From Atrichornis clamosus (Eukaryota > Chordata > Aves > Passeriformes > Menuridae), in the NCBI GenBank assembly GCA_013400975.1, contig WBMZ01011891.1:34746-98745 (forward strand): a stretch of 64,000 bases of DNA, in the 5' to 3' direction. The position numbers were made by a program, and so were the translations under genes. Positions 12,660-24,839 of this stretch are shown here, piece after piece. Every line of letters starts with the position of its first letter. The first letter of the stretch is position 1. A model generated the notes under the pieces. It was not told the origin of the DNA and did not search any database. It worked only from the letters and a program-made list of their open reading frames with translations.

Positions 12660-12890
12660 AAGTGTGAAAACTCTAAAGAAGAGCGATACTGGGAGAGGGT
12701 ATCTTGCCAGAGGGCAAAAACTGTGGCTATTTGAGAGTGAGAGAGAATTTAGGTCAAGTATATATGTGAAGAAAGTTCTTGATGCCAAGATCTACAGGGC
12801 TGTGCAACCAGCTCCCAGGAGGAAGGAGGAGATGCTCTGTTGTTTTCAACATTTGAAACTAGATTGGATGGAGGACTAAATATTACATAC
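12660..12890 (+). mobile_element. Old CR1/L2-like LINE relic, plus orientation
   Basis: The order of blocks resembles the 3' region of ancient CR1/L2-type LINEs. There is a GAATTTAGGTCAAGTATATA block, then a TGTGCAACCAGCTCCCAGGA block, a GAGGAGATGCTCT stretch, and AACTAGATTGGATGGAGGAC. It is far more diverged than the other CR1 copies here, so it is older. Confidence 0.45.
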
Positions 12891-15800
12891 GGCAGAGAGG
12901 AGCTTACACGCTAGCAAGAGGGTAAGACTAAAATACAGCCTGCTATGAAAAGTGGCAATGGGAAGGCTGCACAGCCTTTCTATCCTATCCGCAAAGCAGC
13001 TTCCCGCACATATCCAGAGCTGGATCTGCTGATTTTGGGTGACACAGACAAGTCCGCAATGCTTTCTGCTCCTGGCAGCCAGGAGGAGGGAAGGAGCCTC
13101 CCCTGACTGCTGCGTGATGAACAGTGATATTGCTATCCAAGTATTGGTACTGCAACCCCAAAGAGACAAGGAGGCTGCATGGATATGAACAAGGACAGTA
13201 TTTAACCAGGAAAAGCCCAGCTTGATTTTTAGACACCAGCTTGGGCTGGTAAAAAAATCTTTTATTCCTCATTAGGAGTCAAAAAGCAAACCTTCTAAGG
13301 CTCTGAGAAGAGGGCACGTGAATATTGGACTTGCTGTCCCTGGCAGATGGGGCACACACCAAAAGAGCCCCAAATTCAATTGCTGCTGTTGACCATCACA
13401 CCACAGCACTTCAGAACATCGGGTCTCAGCCTGGAGCCAAGAGGTGCACATGGATTTTCCCAAAACAAGGCTCTTGCCTTTCTAAGCCTATCACCTAATG
13501 ACCTTTTAGGATCCAGGGTCAAATGCCAAGGACCAGCTCCTCCAGGAACAGGGGAGATGAAGACCAGCTGGTCCCAGAAGACAAGAGCATCTCCACAGTC
13601 TCTGCAGCAGGAGAGGCACAACGTAACTCCCTCCACACAGAGATCGTAACTTTGCAACAGCAGCTCTTTAACAGCTTCCCTCGCTAACAAGCTGCTCTTG
13701 TTTTCATGTTTTGGAATGGCTTAATCCTGTATATGATAACATCCCCAACAAGCGAGTGCATTAAACTGTGACAGCTTTTCACTGACCTAAGCAATTGCAT
13801 TGTGAAAACGCCATTAGCGTCTCTCTCTTCTTCATCTAATCCCCCCTTCCCTCCCTCCACCTCTTTCCTGGCCAGTAAGAGCTATGCTCAACACCACTAT
13901 TAAATTACCCTTAGAAATACGCTCCTCAAAGAAAATCAATGCACATGTGTTTTAACACTTGTCACAAATAGATCAACCGGGCAATCAAACATATATCATT
14001 CCACCCAAGGTTTAAATAAATACCAGCACCACGTGTTGATGCTGCGTTCCCATGGCTGGAGCACCTCTGGGCTGCTGCTGTGCCTGACATGGGGCTCTGC
14101 TCCACCTAAATCTCCTCTATCAGGGGTGCTGGGTGCACAGAGCTGCTTTTGAAAAAGCACAAGGGGGAAAGATCGAGCCCCACCACACCTAAGCTCACTG
14201 CACCTGGTTTTCCAGAGACCCTCATGTTCCTCCAGTGAAGTTTGGGAGAGTAGAACTGGCACAGGCAGCACTCCCATGGCAGCATCAGGCTGTGCAGAGG
14301 CTGCTGCACGGGCTCCCTTGGCTTGTTTTTCAAACCTTTCTGCTCATTCCTTTCCTGACACTGTTATTTGCTGCTCTGGGTGCCGTGGGACGATTGTCCC
14401 CACGTCTCTCTATAAAGAGCCATGGCTGATGGTTTGTATGAGGAACATACACACAGGTCTAAAGTGCCTGATAAATAGGTCCTGGGCCTTGAAATCTATT
14501 CCTACTGTGAAGATGTTTGCTGCGACTATTTTTACTTCAACATCATTTTCTCTCTTTTTTTTTTTTTTTTTTTTAACCATCCTTCCTCTTTTTTCCTTGG
14601 TCAAATTGGGACAGAGAGGGATTTCTTGCCGACTAATTAAAGTCCCACATGTTAATGAACTCCCAACACTTTACTGCCTCAGAGTGTCTGCAGCCCCACA
14701 GGAAATTAATAAGAGCTTTAATCACGAAGAGACTTGAAAGGTCAGTGCCTGCTATGGGTCTCCAAACACAGAAGGCAACGGAATCATATCATATTTTTAA
14801 AACACCCTGCTGAGAAGCCACGGGGCTGAGGCCAGAGGCAAAATAACAGGCAGAAAATGAGAGGTACAGCTGCCGTCACAGGGTGAGGGAAAAGCAGGAC
14901 AGGAGAGGATGTAATCACACACTCTGCCTTTGTCTTCTATTTAATCTGCCCTACCTTTGTTATTTCTTTTTCTCTCAGAGCAAGGCCAAATTACACGTGA
15001 TCGATCTGCTTGAGAGTAACCCTTTACCACCCCACCTGATGGCTCATCTCCTGACCTTCCTCTCCATCCTATTGCCAAACGAGCTCTCCCTAGTTTTCCA
15101 TTCCTCGTTACTTGAGCGCATCTTCCTAAAGCTCCTTTCAAGATATTAAGAGGTACATAGAAAAATTGATATTGTAAGTAGATGCTCCAGATGGACCAAT
15201 TACTGAATTAATCCATAATACCCACCTGGCTCCAGCAGCCAGTTATTTACAGCAGGCACCAAAGCACACACATAATCTATTCACTCCTCAGCACAGTATC
15301 AAAGAGCAGCATTACAAGCACCAGCTCCACGAGCTATTTTTAGTCCAGCCCCAGTGAAGTTTCAGTGCTTGAAGGACTCCAGCTCGAGGAGCATCTCCAA
15401 GTGGAGGAACAAACTCAGAAGGATTACTTGGAATGAGTGCTTCTGGGGCTGGACTGCACAGCCCTATTAGCAAATGGACTGGGGTGATGTTTCCATGTGC
15501 TTATTCCTGGGACAAACCTCAGCCTGTCATGGAATAAACATCCAGTACAGAAGCATCACCTCTAGGACCAACAGGAGAAACCATCTCAAGGTCACAGCTG
15601 TGACTTCACACCTGGCCTGGCCACCCCAAGCTGCCCACAGCACAGAAGACACCAGACCGATATTCAGTGCACAAGTCAGGAAAGCTTCAGTTGTCCCAAC
15701 CTGGGCCCCCAAACCAAGCTGAAGACCCTTGGCTGTTTTGAGGACCCTCAAAGCTGTGCATCCACACATCCTCCTCGCCTTTCCCAGTCCGTCTGAGAGG

Positions 15801-17390
15801 TTCTGGCAGCTCTTCCCTCTCCTCCTGCTCTCCCTGATTTCTCTGACCTCTGAACCTGCAGTGATGCGATTTCCTACCTGATTGACTGTAAAAGCTTCAG
15901 CTCCTCTAATCACAGATCAATGGCTTGTTCCATGGAGAGAAAATCATCCTCTGTGGTGTTTATCATCCCTGCAAATTCCTGCTGTCCTGCTCTTGCTCCT
16001 CTGCCTCTTTAACCCCTTGCCACCCACAGCTTCCTGTTGCTCTCACACTGGATGATGCTTGGAACAGGCTGAGGAGGGAAGCAATTCCTTCAGGATGTAC
16101 AAGCAGCTGCTCCCAGCGCCCTCACCAACACATTTTCTCCATAGATCTCTGGTCCTGACTTTCACTGAAGCCTTTTACCCCTCATATTCTCTCAGACTCC
16201 TCAACACAGTTGTAATCTCAATATTAAGAAAGAATGAGGCCAGAAGTGAGTCCAAGGAGAAACCAAACTTCCCTGCAAGCTGGAAGGAGGTGCCAGAGGA
16301 GCAGGAAATTTGGCCACTCAAGGTGAGCATCCAGACCTAAGAGCAGAGTCTGGCTCAGTCACAAAGTGAGCTCCTGCAAGGCTGATACCCAGGATCAGAC
16401 CTAACACATCACTGCTCCAGCCCAACTCCAGAGCACATTCAAAGACTTTTACGCTCCAGAGGCCTTTCAATTTTTAGGTTTACAAGCTAAATCCCAAGCG
16501 GGAAGGAGGCCCCAGCACTCCTGCCGAGGCTCAAACAAAGACTTGGCAATGCATAGCCCAGGAGAAAACCCAACAATCCAACAGCATCAGAGACACTTCA
16601 GACACCTTCCTGCTTGCAGGCTCACAGCAAGTGCTTCTTCCCTCGAGTTCAAAGCCTTTTCCCTTCGGGCAGGTTATAATTGAGCACCGTGACGTTCCCC
16701 ACACGCCCGCTCTCGGAGGCGCGGCGCCGGACGAGACCCGTCAGCGCTCCAGTTTCTCTCCGGCAATTCCTCGATCTCATTTTGACTCACGGTTCCTCAT
16801 CCCCTCTAGGGATTTGGCCCCATCTACAGAGATAATTGGAAACACACCCTCTGCGTTCTCCTCCTGTCAGGAGCCAGCTGTCTGAGGCTTTAAAGGCAAT
16901 CTCCCTGTTTTCCTCCCCCTGCTCCCCATGAAAGCGTCTGCTGAGATCCTGGGGAGCGGGAGGAGACAGCCCCACTCCCTCCCCAAATATCTCATCCTCT
17001 GCAGGCCAGCCACAGCTTCTCCCTTAATTTCCAGACAGATTTCATCTGACAGCACTTTAGGAAGTGATAGGAGAAATCACCATCGGAGCAATAATACGAT
17101 TACAGTCCCTCAACAGCCATAGCTGAAGCTGCAATAACTGTATGAGGCTTTAGCCTCATCTCAACCCATCCTGCCCCAAGCACCCCAATCCCCACTCCTG
17201 CTACTTTTTTTATTATATTTGATTATCTGGCTGCACCAGAGTGGGGGAAAAGCACGCAAACCCATGGGAGATGCAGACAGCAAACTTTCCTGCTGAGAGC
17301 TGGCCCTCCCACCACATCCCTTCCTCCCTGCAACAGGGAATGTCTTCCTTTTCCCGCCGTCGGCACTGACGTTGGCCTTCTGAACAACTG
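12891..17390. other. Intronic stretch with one poly-T run
   Basis: The only clear simple repeat is a run of 20 Ts at 14555-14574. The sequence is AT-rich around 13720-14000, with several TTAAA and ATTA cores. Several short frames at 14276-14737 and 15527-15913 have no domain. Confidence 0.4.
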
Positions 17391-17459
17391 GGATATATAT
17401 ATATACACACACACAGATACATATATATATATATATANNNNNNNNNNNNNNTATATATA
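17391..17459. repeat. Compound (TA)n(CA)n microsatellite with an assembly gap
   Basis: A TA run passes into a CA run, then back into a TA run that is broken by 14 Ns (17438-17451) and resumes as TATATATA. The gap marks a stretch the assembler could not resolve, so the true repeat length is unknown. Confidence 0.95.
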
Positions 17460-17474
17460 AAGAAGAACAACCCA

Positions 17475-17660
17475 CTTAATGAGCTCTGATACCCTCCTTG
17501 TAAAGAGTGGGAAATTATCTGCGAGTCTAGGAATATCTTCATTAAAAATGCATTTAGCTGTGGAGCGCTCCGAAAGAGAGACCTGTAATACATGAAAGAT
17601 TAGCCCCAGATTGCTGATTGGGCTCTTTCACATCGTTATGGTAATTAGACTCACACAGCC
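17475..17660. promoter_or_regulatory. Candidate conserved noncoding element
   Basis: Complex AT-leaning sequence with TTCATTAAAAATGCATTTAG, ATTGCTGATTGG and TAATTA at 17642-17647. It lies directly beside the microsatellite. Called from motif density and lack of repeat character. Confidence 0.28.
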
Positions 17661-17889
17661 TGTTGTGCTGACTCCGACACTTTGCCGGGTTTGCCTTTGT
17701 CTGGGATTTAAGGTGGATTTTCCCCCATTCTTCTCCCCTTCTCCCTCCTCTCCAATTCCTCCATCTCGGCCCCTGGCCAAGGAGCGGGCACTACCTCGGC
17801 TCATCAATATGCCAAGTGCTGGGATCCGACTCACCCCACTCCCGGCTGCCTCTGCCAACCCCAGTCCTGCCTTGCACAGAGGGGAAAGA

Positions 17890-18005
17890 AATTAATGGTA
17901 ATTACGAGGTGTGAGTGGGTATTACAGCTCTCAATCTGATTGCCACCGAAACCAAATAAAAATGCAACTTAATCAGCCAATTATTAAAGCAGGGAATAAA
18001 CAAAC
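17890..18005. promoter_or_regulatory. Candidate conserved noncoding element
   Basis: Contains TAATTA at 17899-17904 and a run of ATTAATGG, AATCTGATTGCC, AATCAGCCAATTATTAAAGC and related cores. A CCAATTATTA block near 17979-17988 joins a CCAAT pentamer to a homeodomain core. Confidence 0.28.
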
Positions 18006-19717
18006 GGAGATGCGCCCTCGTCCTTCCCAACTCCCTTCCCTGCCTGTGGACCAGGGATGCCTCACTCCAGCTGGTTGGAGTTCTCTGTGCCCCGTCTATA
18101 TCATCTGAAAGGGAAATCCAGCTCAGCCCACCCAGACTGTGGAGCTGGAGCAAAGAGCTGTGCTTCAGACGAGGAGTGAGGGGGAAGGAAAGCACTCAGA
18201 AGGTTTCCGAGGAGGAGCACATCTAATGATTGCAGTTTCCAACAAGTCTCCTGGCTCACCCCCTTGATGTGAAGTACTGCTCATCTTTCCTGAGCTGCTG
18301 AACCCCTTCCATGGATCACACGGCTGCAGACCCCCTCCGAGCCACATGGGCAAGGCATGAAGCTGGCAGGGAGCCACCTGCTTCACCCTGACAAGGAGAA
18401 AGGGCCATTCCACGGCGCGTAACCTCACACAGCGAAGCCGGGAATGTGCCGTGTCACTGCTCAGGCACCACTGCAGCTTCTGCCCCTGAGCTACAGCAGA
18501 CATCAAAATAACCTCTCCCTGGGGTCTGAACTCGAGATCCACACCCTCAAAGTCCTTCACTGCTCCCCAGCTCCTGAGGATCAATCAAAACCTATAAAAA
18601 AGCAGGAGGTCAGCAACCCCTGGGCAGCAAAGGTTTCCAAAATCCCTACTGGTCATCAACTGCTGAAGCACCTCTGGGATTGAGAGGAATTTTAGATGCA
18701 GTGGTTAAATCCAGCCAGCCCAGAAAGCAGAGAGTACAACCTACCAAAAGGTCACCTCATCCCATCACACAAACAACAAGGCGCTGCTTTCTCCCTCCTA
18801 AAATAAGTCTGGGCTTCTCCGCTGCCGCCATCCCAAATGACAATGCTCCTCTGGTGACCCCAAGCCGGTGCCAGCCCCTATCATAACTCGCTAATCCCAG
18901 CCACAAAGCCCTCTAACCCCTCTGCTCACCCCCTTATCTCTTGCTCCCCTATCTGCCCACCTTAGGTTTCAGTTGGGGCTTGCCTAATCCGGCTCCGAGC
19001 CCAGGGGATCTCGTGGAGCCACTGGCCTTGTATTAACCTTATGGTACTGGGGCAGGTTTGGAGACTTTCCAAATGTGATCTGAGTGTCTGACTCAGAATA
19101 ATAATAGACAGGAACAATCGTAAATTAACCTCCTCGTCCATCTCTCCCTTCCTCATACATGTATTAATGTGTTTCTATAGCCCCTCCACATCCTCCCTCC
19201 GCTCTATTCATCCATCTATCCCTGGCATGTCCTTTAATTACCTCCCCATTAGGTTTCCTCTTTCCTGGCTCCACATTTTGATCCCTTCTCTGACTGCCCT
19301 GGGGAATAAGTTTTAACTCTGCAACAGACCACGGGGGAAGATTTTGGGCAAGTGTCTGGGCACAGGGAGGTGCTGAGCTCTATGCTCCTCAAGGAGGTCT
19401 CAAAAAATTCCTTCCTGGAAGCAAAAGAGCTTCTGATTCAGTGGAGGAAGCTGTAAGCTGGACACCTGGCCCAGGGCACACAGCTGGGGTGCCAATGTGT
19501 TCCAAACCACCACTGGGCAGAGGAGAAAGACAAGCCACAGCTCCCATAAAGATTGCAGCTTTGGAAACCCATCCTGTTCCTCCTGATCCCATCCCCTTCA
19601 AATCCTTCTGTCAAATTCCCATCTTCTCCAAGTCCTTACAAAAAAGAGAGCAAGGAGGATGCAATGGAGGCTGCTGCCTTCTCTAGGGAGCAGGGGCTTG
19701 CAGAGACAGGCCAGAGA
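18006..19717. other. Intronic stretch with no recognised element
   Basis: Mixed composition, with pyrimidine-rich DNA at 18890-19290 (many CCCTC and CTCCC steps). No repeat family or coding signal was recognised. Confidence 0.4.
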
Positions 19718-19957
19718 AACACTGGCAGAATTAGACTGGATATTTGGAAAGATTTCTTCACCAAAAGGGTTGCCAAGCCCTGGCACAGGCGCCCAGGGCA
19801 GTGGTGGAGTCACCATCCCTGCAGGGATTTAAAAGATGCGGAGATGTGGCATTTAGGGATGTGGGTTAGTGGTGGGCTTGGCAGTACAGGGCTAACAGTT
19901 GGACTCCATGGTCTTAAGAGGTTATTTCCAACCTAAATCGATGCTACGACTCCACCC
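19718..19957 (+). mobile_element. CR1 LINE 3' tail of a second type, plus orientation
   Basis: It includes GATTTCTTCACCAAAAGGGT, a GGCAGTGGTGGAGTCACCAT block and GATTTAAAAGATGCGGAGAT, and ends with TTTCCAACCTAAATCGATGC. The tail with TTAGTGGTGGGCTTGGCAGT differs from the GGTTTGGGTTGGAAGG type but matches the copy at 42275, so these two belong to one subfamily. Confidence 0.9.
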
Positions 19958-20871
19958 CTGCATGGTTTCGGTAAACCATGGTGGTTGCTGACACAGCCTT
20001 TGCCTCTGGAGCAAGCAGATGGAACTTCTTCCCGCTCCCAGCCTCCGGAGCCAGCGTTCATGTCCAAAAAGCACAGCAGAGGCTCTCTGTGAACAACACC
20101 ACCACCACAAATAAACCCAAGCACCAGCAGGATGACAGCTGTAATGGACCAGTGCATACGTCCCACTCGGAGGTTTCGGAGAGGCTGTTCTGCTGCTGAT
20201 GACGGATGGCATTTGGATTTCAGCGAGACAGTTTGCACGGGAAAGCTGCAGAGCAGCCAGTTCGAAGTCACCCTCTCCTCTTCCCCCAGCAATTGCTTAA
20301 TAAGCTTTGTAGCACAGCAGCCCCCATCGCTGTGCCCGCGTCTGGCGGGGAGGGACAACGTCACACCGGGAAGCCACCACCTACAGACTGCCCCAGACTC
20401 CACCGTGGAGCAGCACCAGCTGTACCCATCCCATCCCCACCACTTATTTGCCCTTAAAGCCCCCAGCCATGAGACACACCAATCTCCCCATCCCCTCTCA
20501 GTGCTTTCCAATGCTTGCACCAGACTGCTATTCCCAAATATCTAACCTTGATCTTCCCTACTGCAAATTAATCTGATTCCTTCCTGTTCTGTCTAGCAGT
20601 GGACATGGAGAGCAATCGATCGGTCTCTTTTCTATAACAACTTCTGACATATTGGAAAAAACGAGATCGCATCTCCCTCTCTCGCCTTCAGGTCCCACAG
20701 GCGGCGCTCAGAGGTTTTCCAGGAGCTCTGCTTGGCTCCACAAATACCCAGCCCTGCTCCACAGGGAGAGGAGCTGATCTGCAGATCTGCTCCTTCCCTC
20801 TCCTGCTACTCTGAGAGTTACACAGCGGGGCTGAAGCCCCCGAGCCTGAAGGCATGAGGTGGGGAAGGATA

Positions 20872-21116
20872 TGGGAATTAATGGCTTTAAACTGAAAGAC
20901 TGAAAGTTTAGGTTAGTTTTTAGGAAGAAATTCTTCCCTGTGAGGGTGGTGAGGCCAGAGAAGCTGTAGCTGCCCCATCCCTGAAAGTTTTCAAGGTCAG
21001 GCTGAATGGGGTTTGGAGCAACCTGGTCTAGTGGCAGGTGTCCCTGCCCATGGCAGGGGATGGAATGAGAAGGTCTTTAAGGTCCCTTCCAACCCAAACC
21101 ATTCTGTGATTCTGTA
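20872..21116 (+). mobile_element. CR1 LINE 3' tail, plus orientation
   Basis: Blocks in order: GGCTTTAAACTGAAAGAC, TTAGGAAGAAATTCTTCCCT, GCTGCCCCATCCCTGAAAG, CCTGCCCATGGCAGGGGATG, and the end CCAAACCATTCTGTGATTCT. A short deletion around 20955 removes the part that normally precedes CCAGAGAAGCTG. Confidence 0.93.
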
Positions 21117-21507
21117 ATATGCAACAGACCAGATGATCATTTCTAACTCAGGCAATAGAAAAACTCCCAAAAGCAACATCAAGCCCTGCTCCCTGCACGC
21201 ACACACAGCTGCATCTCCCTCCAGTGCTGCATTTCCCCCACTGAGTGCCCCTGAGTGGGTGCCCAAGTCCCACTTTCCCAGGAGGGTCTGTGCTGGAGCT
21301 GGTTCCCCAGCTGTGTGCTGCCATCCCAGGATCTGTGTGACCACACTGAGCACCACCACAGCATTTGGGACATCAAAACAAGGGTGAGTGGCTTTGTCAG
21401 GAGCACTGCTATTTATACCCAAGGGTCTGATGAGCACCAGCAACAAGGGAGACACAAAGGCGAGCGGCAGGAGCTTGATTACCTGCGGGTATTTTTAGAG
21501 TATGCGG

Positions 21508-21520
21508 GGGGGGGGGGGGT
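21508..21520 (+). repeat. Poly-G run
   Basis: An uninterrupted run of about 13 Gs inside otherwise mixed intron. It is prone to length errors in sequencing and to structure formation. Confidence 0.8.
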
Positions 21521-21524
21521 GCAG

Positions 21525-23039
21525 TAGAATTCTCTGCTCCCAAGGCTGAGGGTTTTCATTCCCCTCCTTCAATCTCAAACGGCAGCACTGCTGCTGCTCC
21601 CCAGCATTAGACCCCTGCCTGCCACCTCACTTGTGCTCCCAACTGCAAATGGGTAAATCGCTGCAATTACACTCAAAAAGTCACATCCCCATCCTTCCTT
21701 CCCCCCGCTCCTCTGCACACATGCCCGAACCCTGCAAAACAAAGTAATGGGTGGCAATTGAAATGCTTACACAGGTAATGGAGCCCACGTCCTGCCCTGG
21801 TGGGTGCTGCTCCTTTGCCTGGCAGCGGGAGCTGGGTGCCTGCGTGGGAACACAGCAAGGAATCATCTCCAGTCCAAGGGGAGGCAGCAGCTTTTCTAAC
21901 TCCCAGGTGAGGGCCAGGCTCCATCGGGGCTGACTCACAGGCAGGCAGGAGCTGGTGTTTGCTGGCACATTAACACAGCTGTGTCAGCTTCCAGGTGAAT
22001 CAGCTTTGCTTCATCAGACACATCAACAGACTCAGCACTGCCATCTCCTCTCCTGTTCAGATTTATTTTAATGGCAAGATGCAAATAGCATTCTCTCTCT
22101 CATTTTCCTACCCACATCCATCTGGAAATACCTCTCAGAGCATCTACTTCTGAGTTAGTGACTTTTTCAGCACTCCCCTCTCCTCCTTCCCACCTTGCCC
22201 TGATCCAGGCTCAGGTCTGCAGAAGGGACCAGTGAATCTGGAATGGGAACAGTCTGGGTTGCTGCAGTCTTTTTTAAAGACCAGAGTGTCTAAAAGCTGG
22301 GCCCTTTCTGACCAAAACCTCAGAAACTGTTTCTCCAAAGAGGCCAGCATCCCATCTTCATCCTGTGCATTGACCCACAGGATGGGTGCCAGCACACCTG
22401 GAGTTTCAGAGCTTTCCTTGAACATCTCATTTCCAAATTAAAGATGCTGGACACCCAATAGTTTCTACTTGTATAGAAAAATACCAGCACAGCACCTCTG
22501 AAAACCAGGCTGTGTCTCCAGGGACCTGTGGTGGGTACAGGCACAGGGCAGCTAAGGAGAGAATAACTTCACAGCGACTAACCAGCCACATCAAAACCTT
22601 CCCAAAGGGGTTTCTGTTTCTCAGGCACTCCAGGAAGGGTGTCTGCCAGCACACAGCTCCCCTGGAAGCCGTCAGCTCTTCCCGACTCCCCTTGGATACG
22701 CAAGAGCCATTTCAGCCTTGTCCTTGGACACCTCTTACACGCAGCAAATTAATACCGGCAATCAATCATTAATCAGAGCTCTCCTCCAGCTACCAGGCAA
22801 GGGAGCTGAAGCAGGCCAGGCTCTGCTCCCATTTATGTCAGACAAATGCAAGCCCGTGGAGCGACTCCAGATCTACACGGCGCAACAGACAGCAGAACAG
22901 GGCTGGGCACTCAATCACCAGCACCCGAAGCCAAGCAGAGCAGTCAGTGGCCCGGCAGCTGGGCCAGGCTTCAGCGGCTCCAGCAAGGCTATTAACGAAG
23001 AGAAAAGGGAAGAAAAAGTACCCCAATGGTTATTCACCC
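21525..23039. other. Intronic stretch with no recognised element
   Basis: No gene or repeat family is recognised. A small AT-rich spot at 22745-22775 contains AATCAATCATTAATCAGAGC. Confidence 0.4.
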
Positions 23040-23420
23040 GCCCGGCCTCGCTAAGAGAATGTAATCATTAGATACGGCTTTTCCCATTATAGCTCGTTAA
23101 TGACTTGCCATTGTCCTCCGACGTGTGAGGAGGGAAGCATGGAGGACAGAACTGGCCTGATTGCTGAGGTGTTCTGGACTCGCCACAAGTGCAATTAAAA
23201 GCTGCTATTGCCCATTTCTTATAAAGGCAGCTTGGCAATTAAATCTGCTCTGCCCGGAATTGTGTCTTCCCTTATATATACACACATACCTATAGAGATA
23301 TAGGTAGCTTTTAAACGCAATTATTTGCAAAATAAGGAATGACCTAATTCTGCAGGCATTTCAAAAGGACTCCCATCATTCCAGACTGTATAAATATTTT
23401 TAATATCCTCAGCACGGCCA
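23040..23420. promoter_or_regulatory. AT-rich candidate conserved noncoding region
   Basis: Includes GTAATCATTAGATACGG, AGCTCGTTAATGACTTGCCA, a short TATATACACACATA stretch and CGCAATTATTTGCAAAATAA. The mix of homeodomain-type and TTTGCAAA-like sites suggests an enhancer cluster, unproven. Confidence 0.25.
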
Positions 23421-24047
23421 TCCAGCCTGTCCAACTGCTGCAGGGCTATTTCTTCCGTGCTTCAAGCCACCCATGCCCACCCTGAAATACGGGAGCCGTA
23501 ATCCATGCGCCCAACCGAGGCTCCTAACCCGCTCATTTTAATTATCTGTGACACCAGCTATAGATGTGCACTGTGAAACTCATGATCTCGTGATTTCCAG
23601 CAGCTCCCTTCAGGGACCACGCGACGCATGACTGCCACAGCCCCGCTCATAAACTGCTCTGCCTGCGCTGAGGGGACAGTGGTGGCTTTTACGGGCTGTG
23701 CCGCCTCCCAACTATTTGTAGCTACTGTAAAAACCATGTGGCAACCGCCTGGAAAAGGGCAGAACAGCAGCCTGGGGGAGATTTGAGAGCCAAAAGATCT
23801 CCTAGAAGGATGCAACCTGCTGGGAATGCAGGGGGAATGAACAGTTAGGCTCTGCTCTGGCCACAGAGCAAACGCCAGGTAGGGGAAGCACCTTAATGCT
23901 TGCCTGGTCGAAACCTTGCACATCTCCAACAAGTCAGCAGGGTTTCTCCTGTTTTTCCATGGAATGAAGAGCTCCAGCAGCACCAACACAGCGTGTAGCC
24001 CTGCTGCCTTAGGTCCCTGCAGACTCCTGGAAGCAGCCTGCCATGGC

Positions 24048-24412
24048 TGCCTTTAATAACTTCGCAATCAGGTTTAAATTGCCACTGCAAAAGGTTTATA
24101 AAAGTTTGTGTTGCCTGCTAATTAAATCCATACAAATGCCGGCTTGGCATTAATTTACTGTAAAATTAGCGTGAGGCTACAGTGGGTTATTTTCTAGAAG
24201 CTTGTCCACGCTGAACTACCACTGAGGAGCAGCTGACCTTGGGAATTATCTCCCCAAAGCCTCCCTGCCACAGATCAGACACAGCTTTTCTTCCAGGCGC
24301 CACATGCAAATATTGTTGCTTTTCAATTATTTGCTGACTGATCCAGTGGCTGGGAGACAGCAGCTAATTAAAATCTAATTGAAATAAAATAATTTCCAAT
24401 TCTGCTGCCTTT
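24048..24412. promoter_or_regulatory. Candidate enhancer with octamer, SOX-like and TAATTA sites
   Basis: TAATTA occurs at 24119-24124 and 24365-24370. A perfect octamer ATGCAAAT at 24304-24311 is followed at once by the SOX-type core ATTGTT at 24312-24317. Further AT-rich cores surround them (GGCATTAATTTACTG, TCAATTATTTGCTGAC). POU and SOX factors act together in neural enhancers, and IgLON genes are neural. Function is inference from motif arrangement. Confidence 0.4.
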
Positions 24413-24589
24413 CATCGCCTCTTGGAGCAAAGGTTCCCTGTCTCAGGTACTGGCTGTCCTCGGTCCTATTTGTCCCTTAGCTCTGCAAACAGCCCATCCT
24501 GCTCTCTGCCAGGGTATTTCTGGATGTGGAGCCAGGATATATCCCCATGGGGTAAATAAGGACATGGGGGAACAAGGGAAATCTTGAGA

Positions 24590-24701
24590 CGGGGAAATGA
24601 AAAGGGAGCAAAGCGAGGAAAAGGAAGAGGATGGCAAGAAGAGGCATGAAGCAGGCAGGGGAGGGAGAAGAGAGGACAAAGGCAGGGAAGAAGGAAGTTC
24701 C
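24590..24701 (+). repeat. Purine-rich tract
   Basis: The plus strand here is almost entirely A and G (GAAAAGGAAGAGGATGGC and similar). It runs directly up to the next CR1 copy. It is low-complexity DNA with no coding evidence. Confidence 0.6.
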
Positions 24702-24839
24702 AGCCATTTGGATGTCCAAGGCCAGGCTGGATGGGACTTGGAGCAACCTGGTCTAGGGGCAGGTACCCCTGCTCACAGCAGGGGTTGGAACACGATGAAT
24801 TTTAATGTCTTTTCCAACCCAAACCACTCTGGGATTCGG
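24702..24839 (+). mobile_element. Short CR1 LINE tail, plus orientation
   Basis: Only the last 140 bases are kept: GTCCAAGGCCAGGCTGGATG, GGAGCAACCTGGTCTAGGG, and the end CAACCCAAACCACTCTGGGA. It has the same tail type as the copies at 8692 and 20872. Confidence 0.9.
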
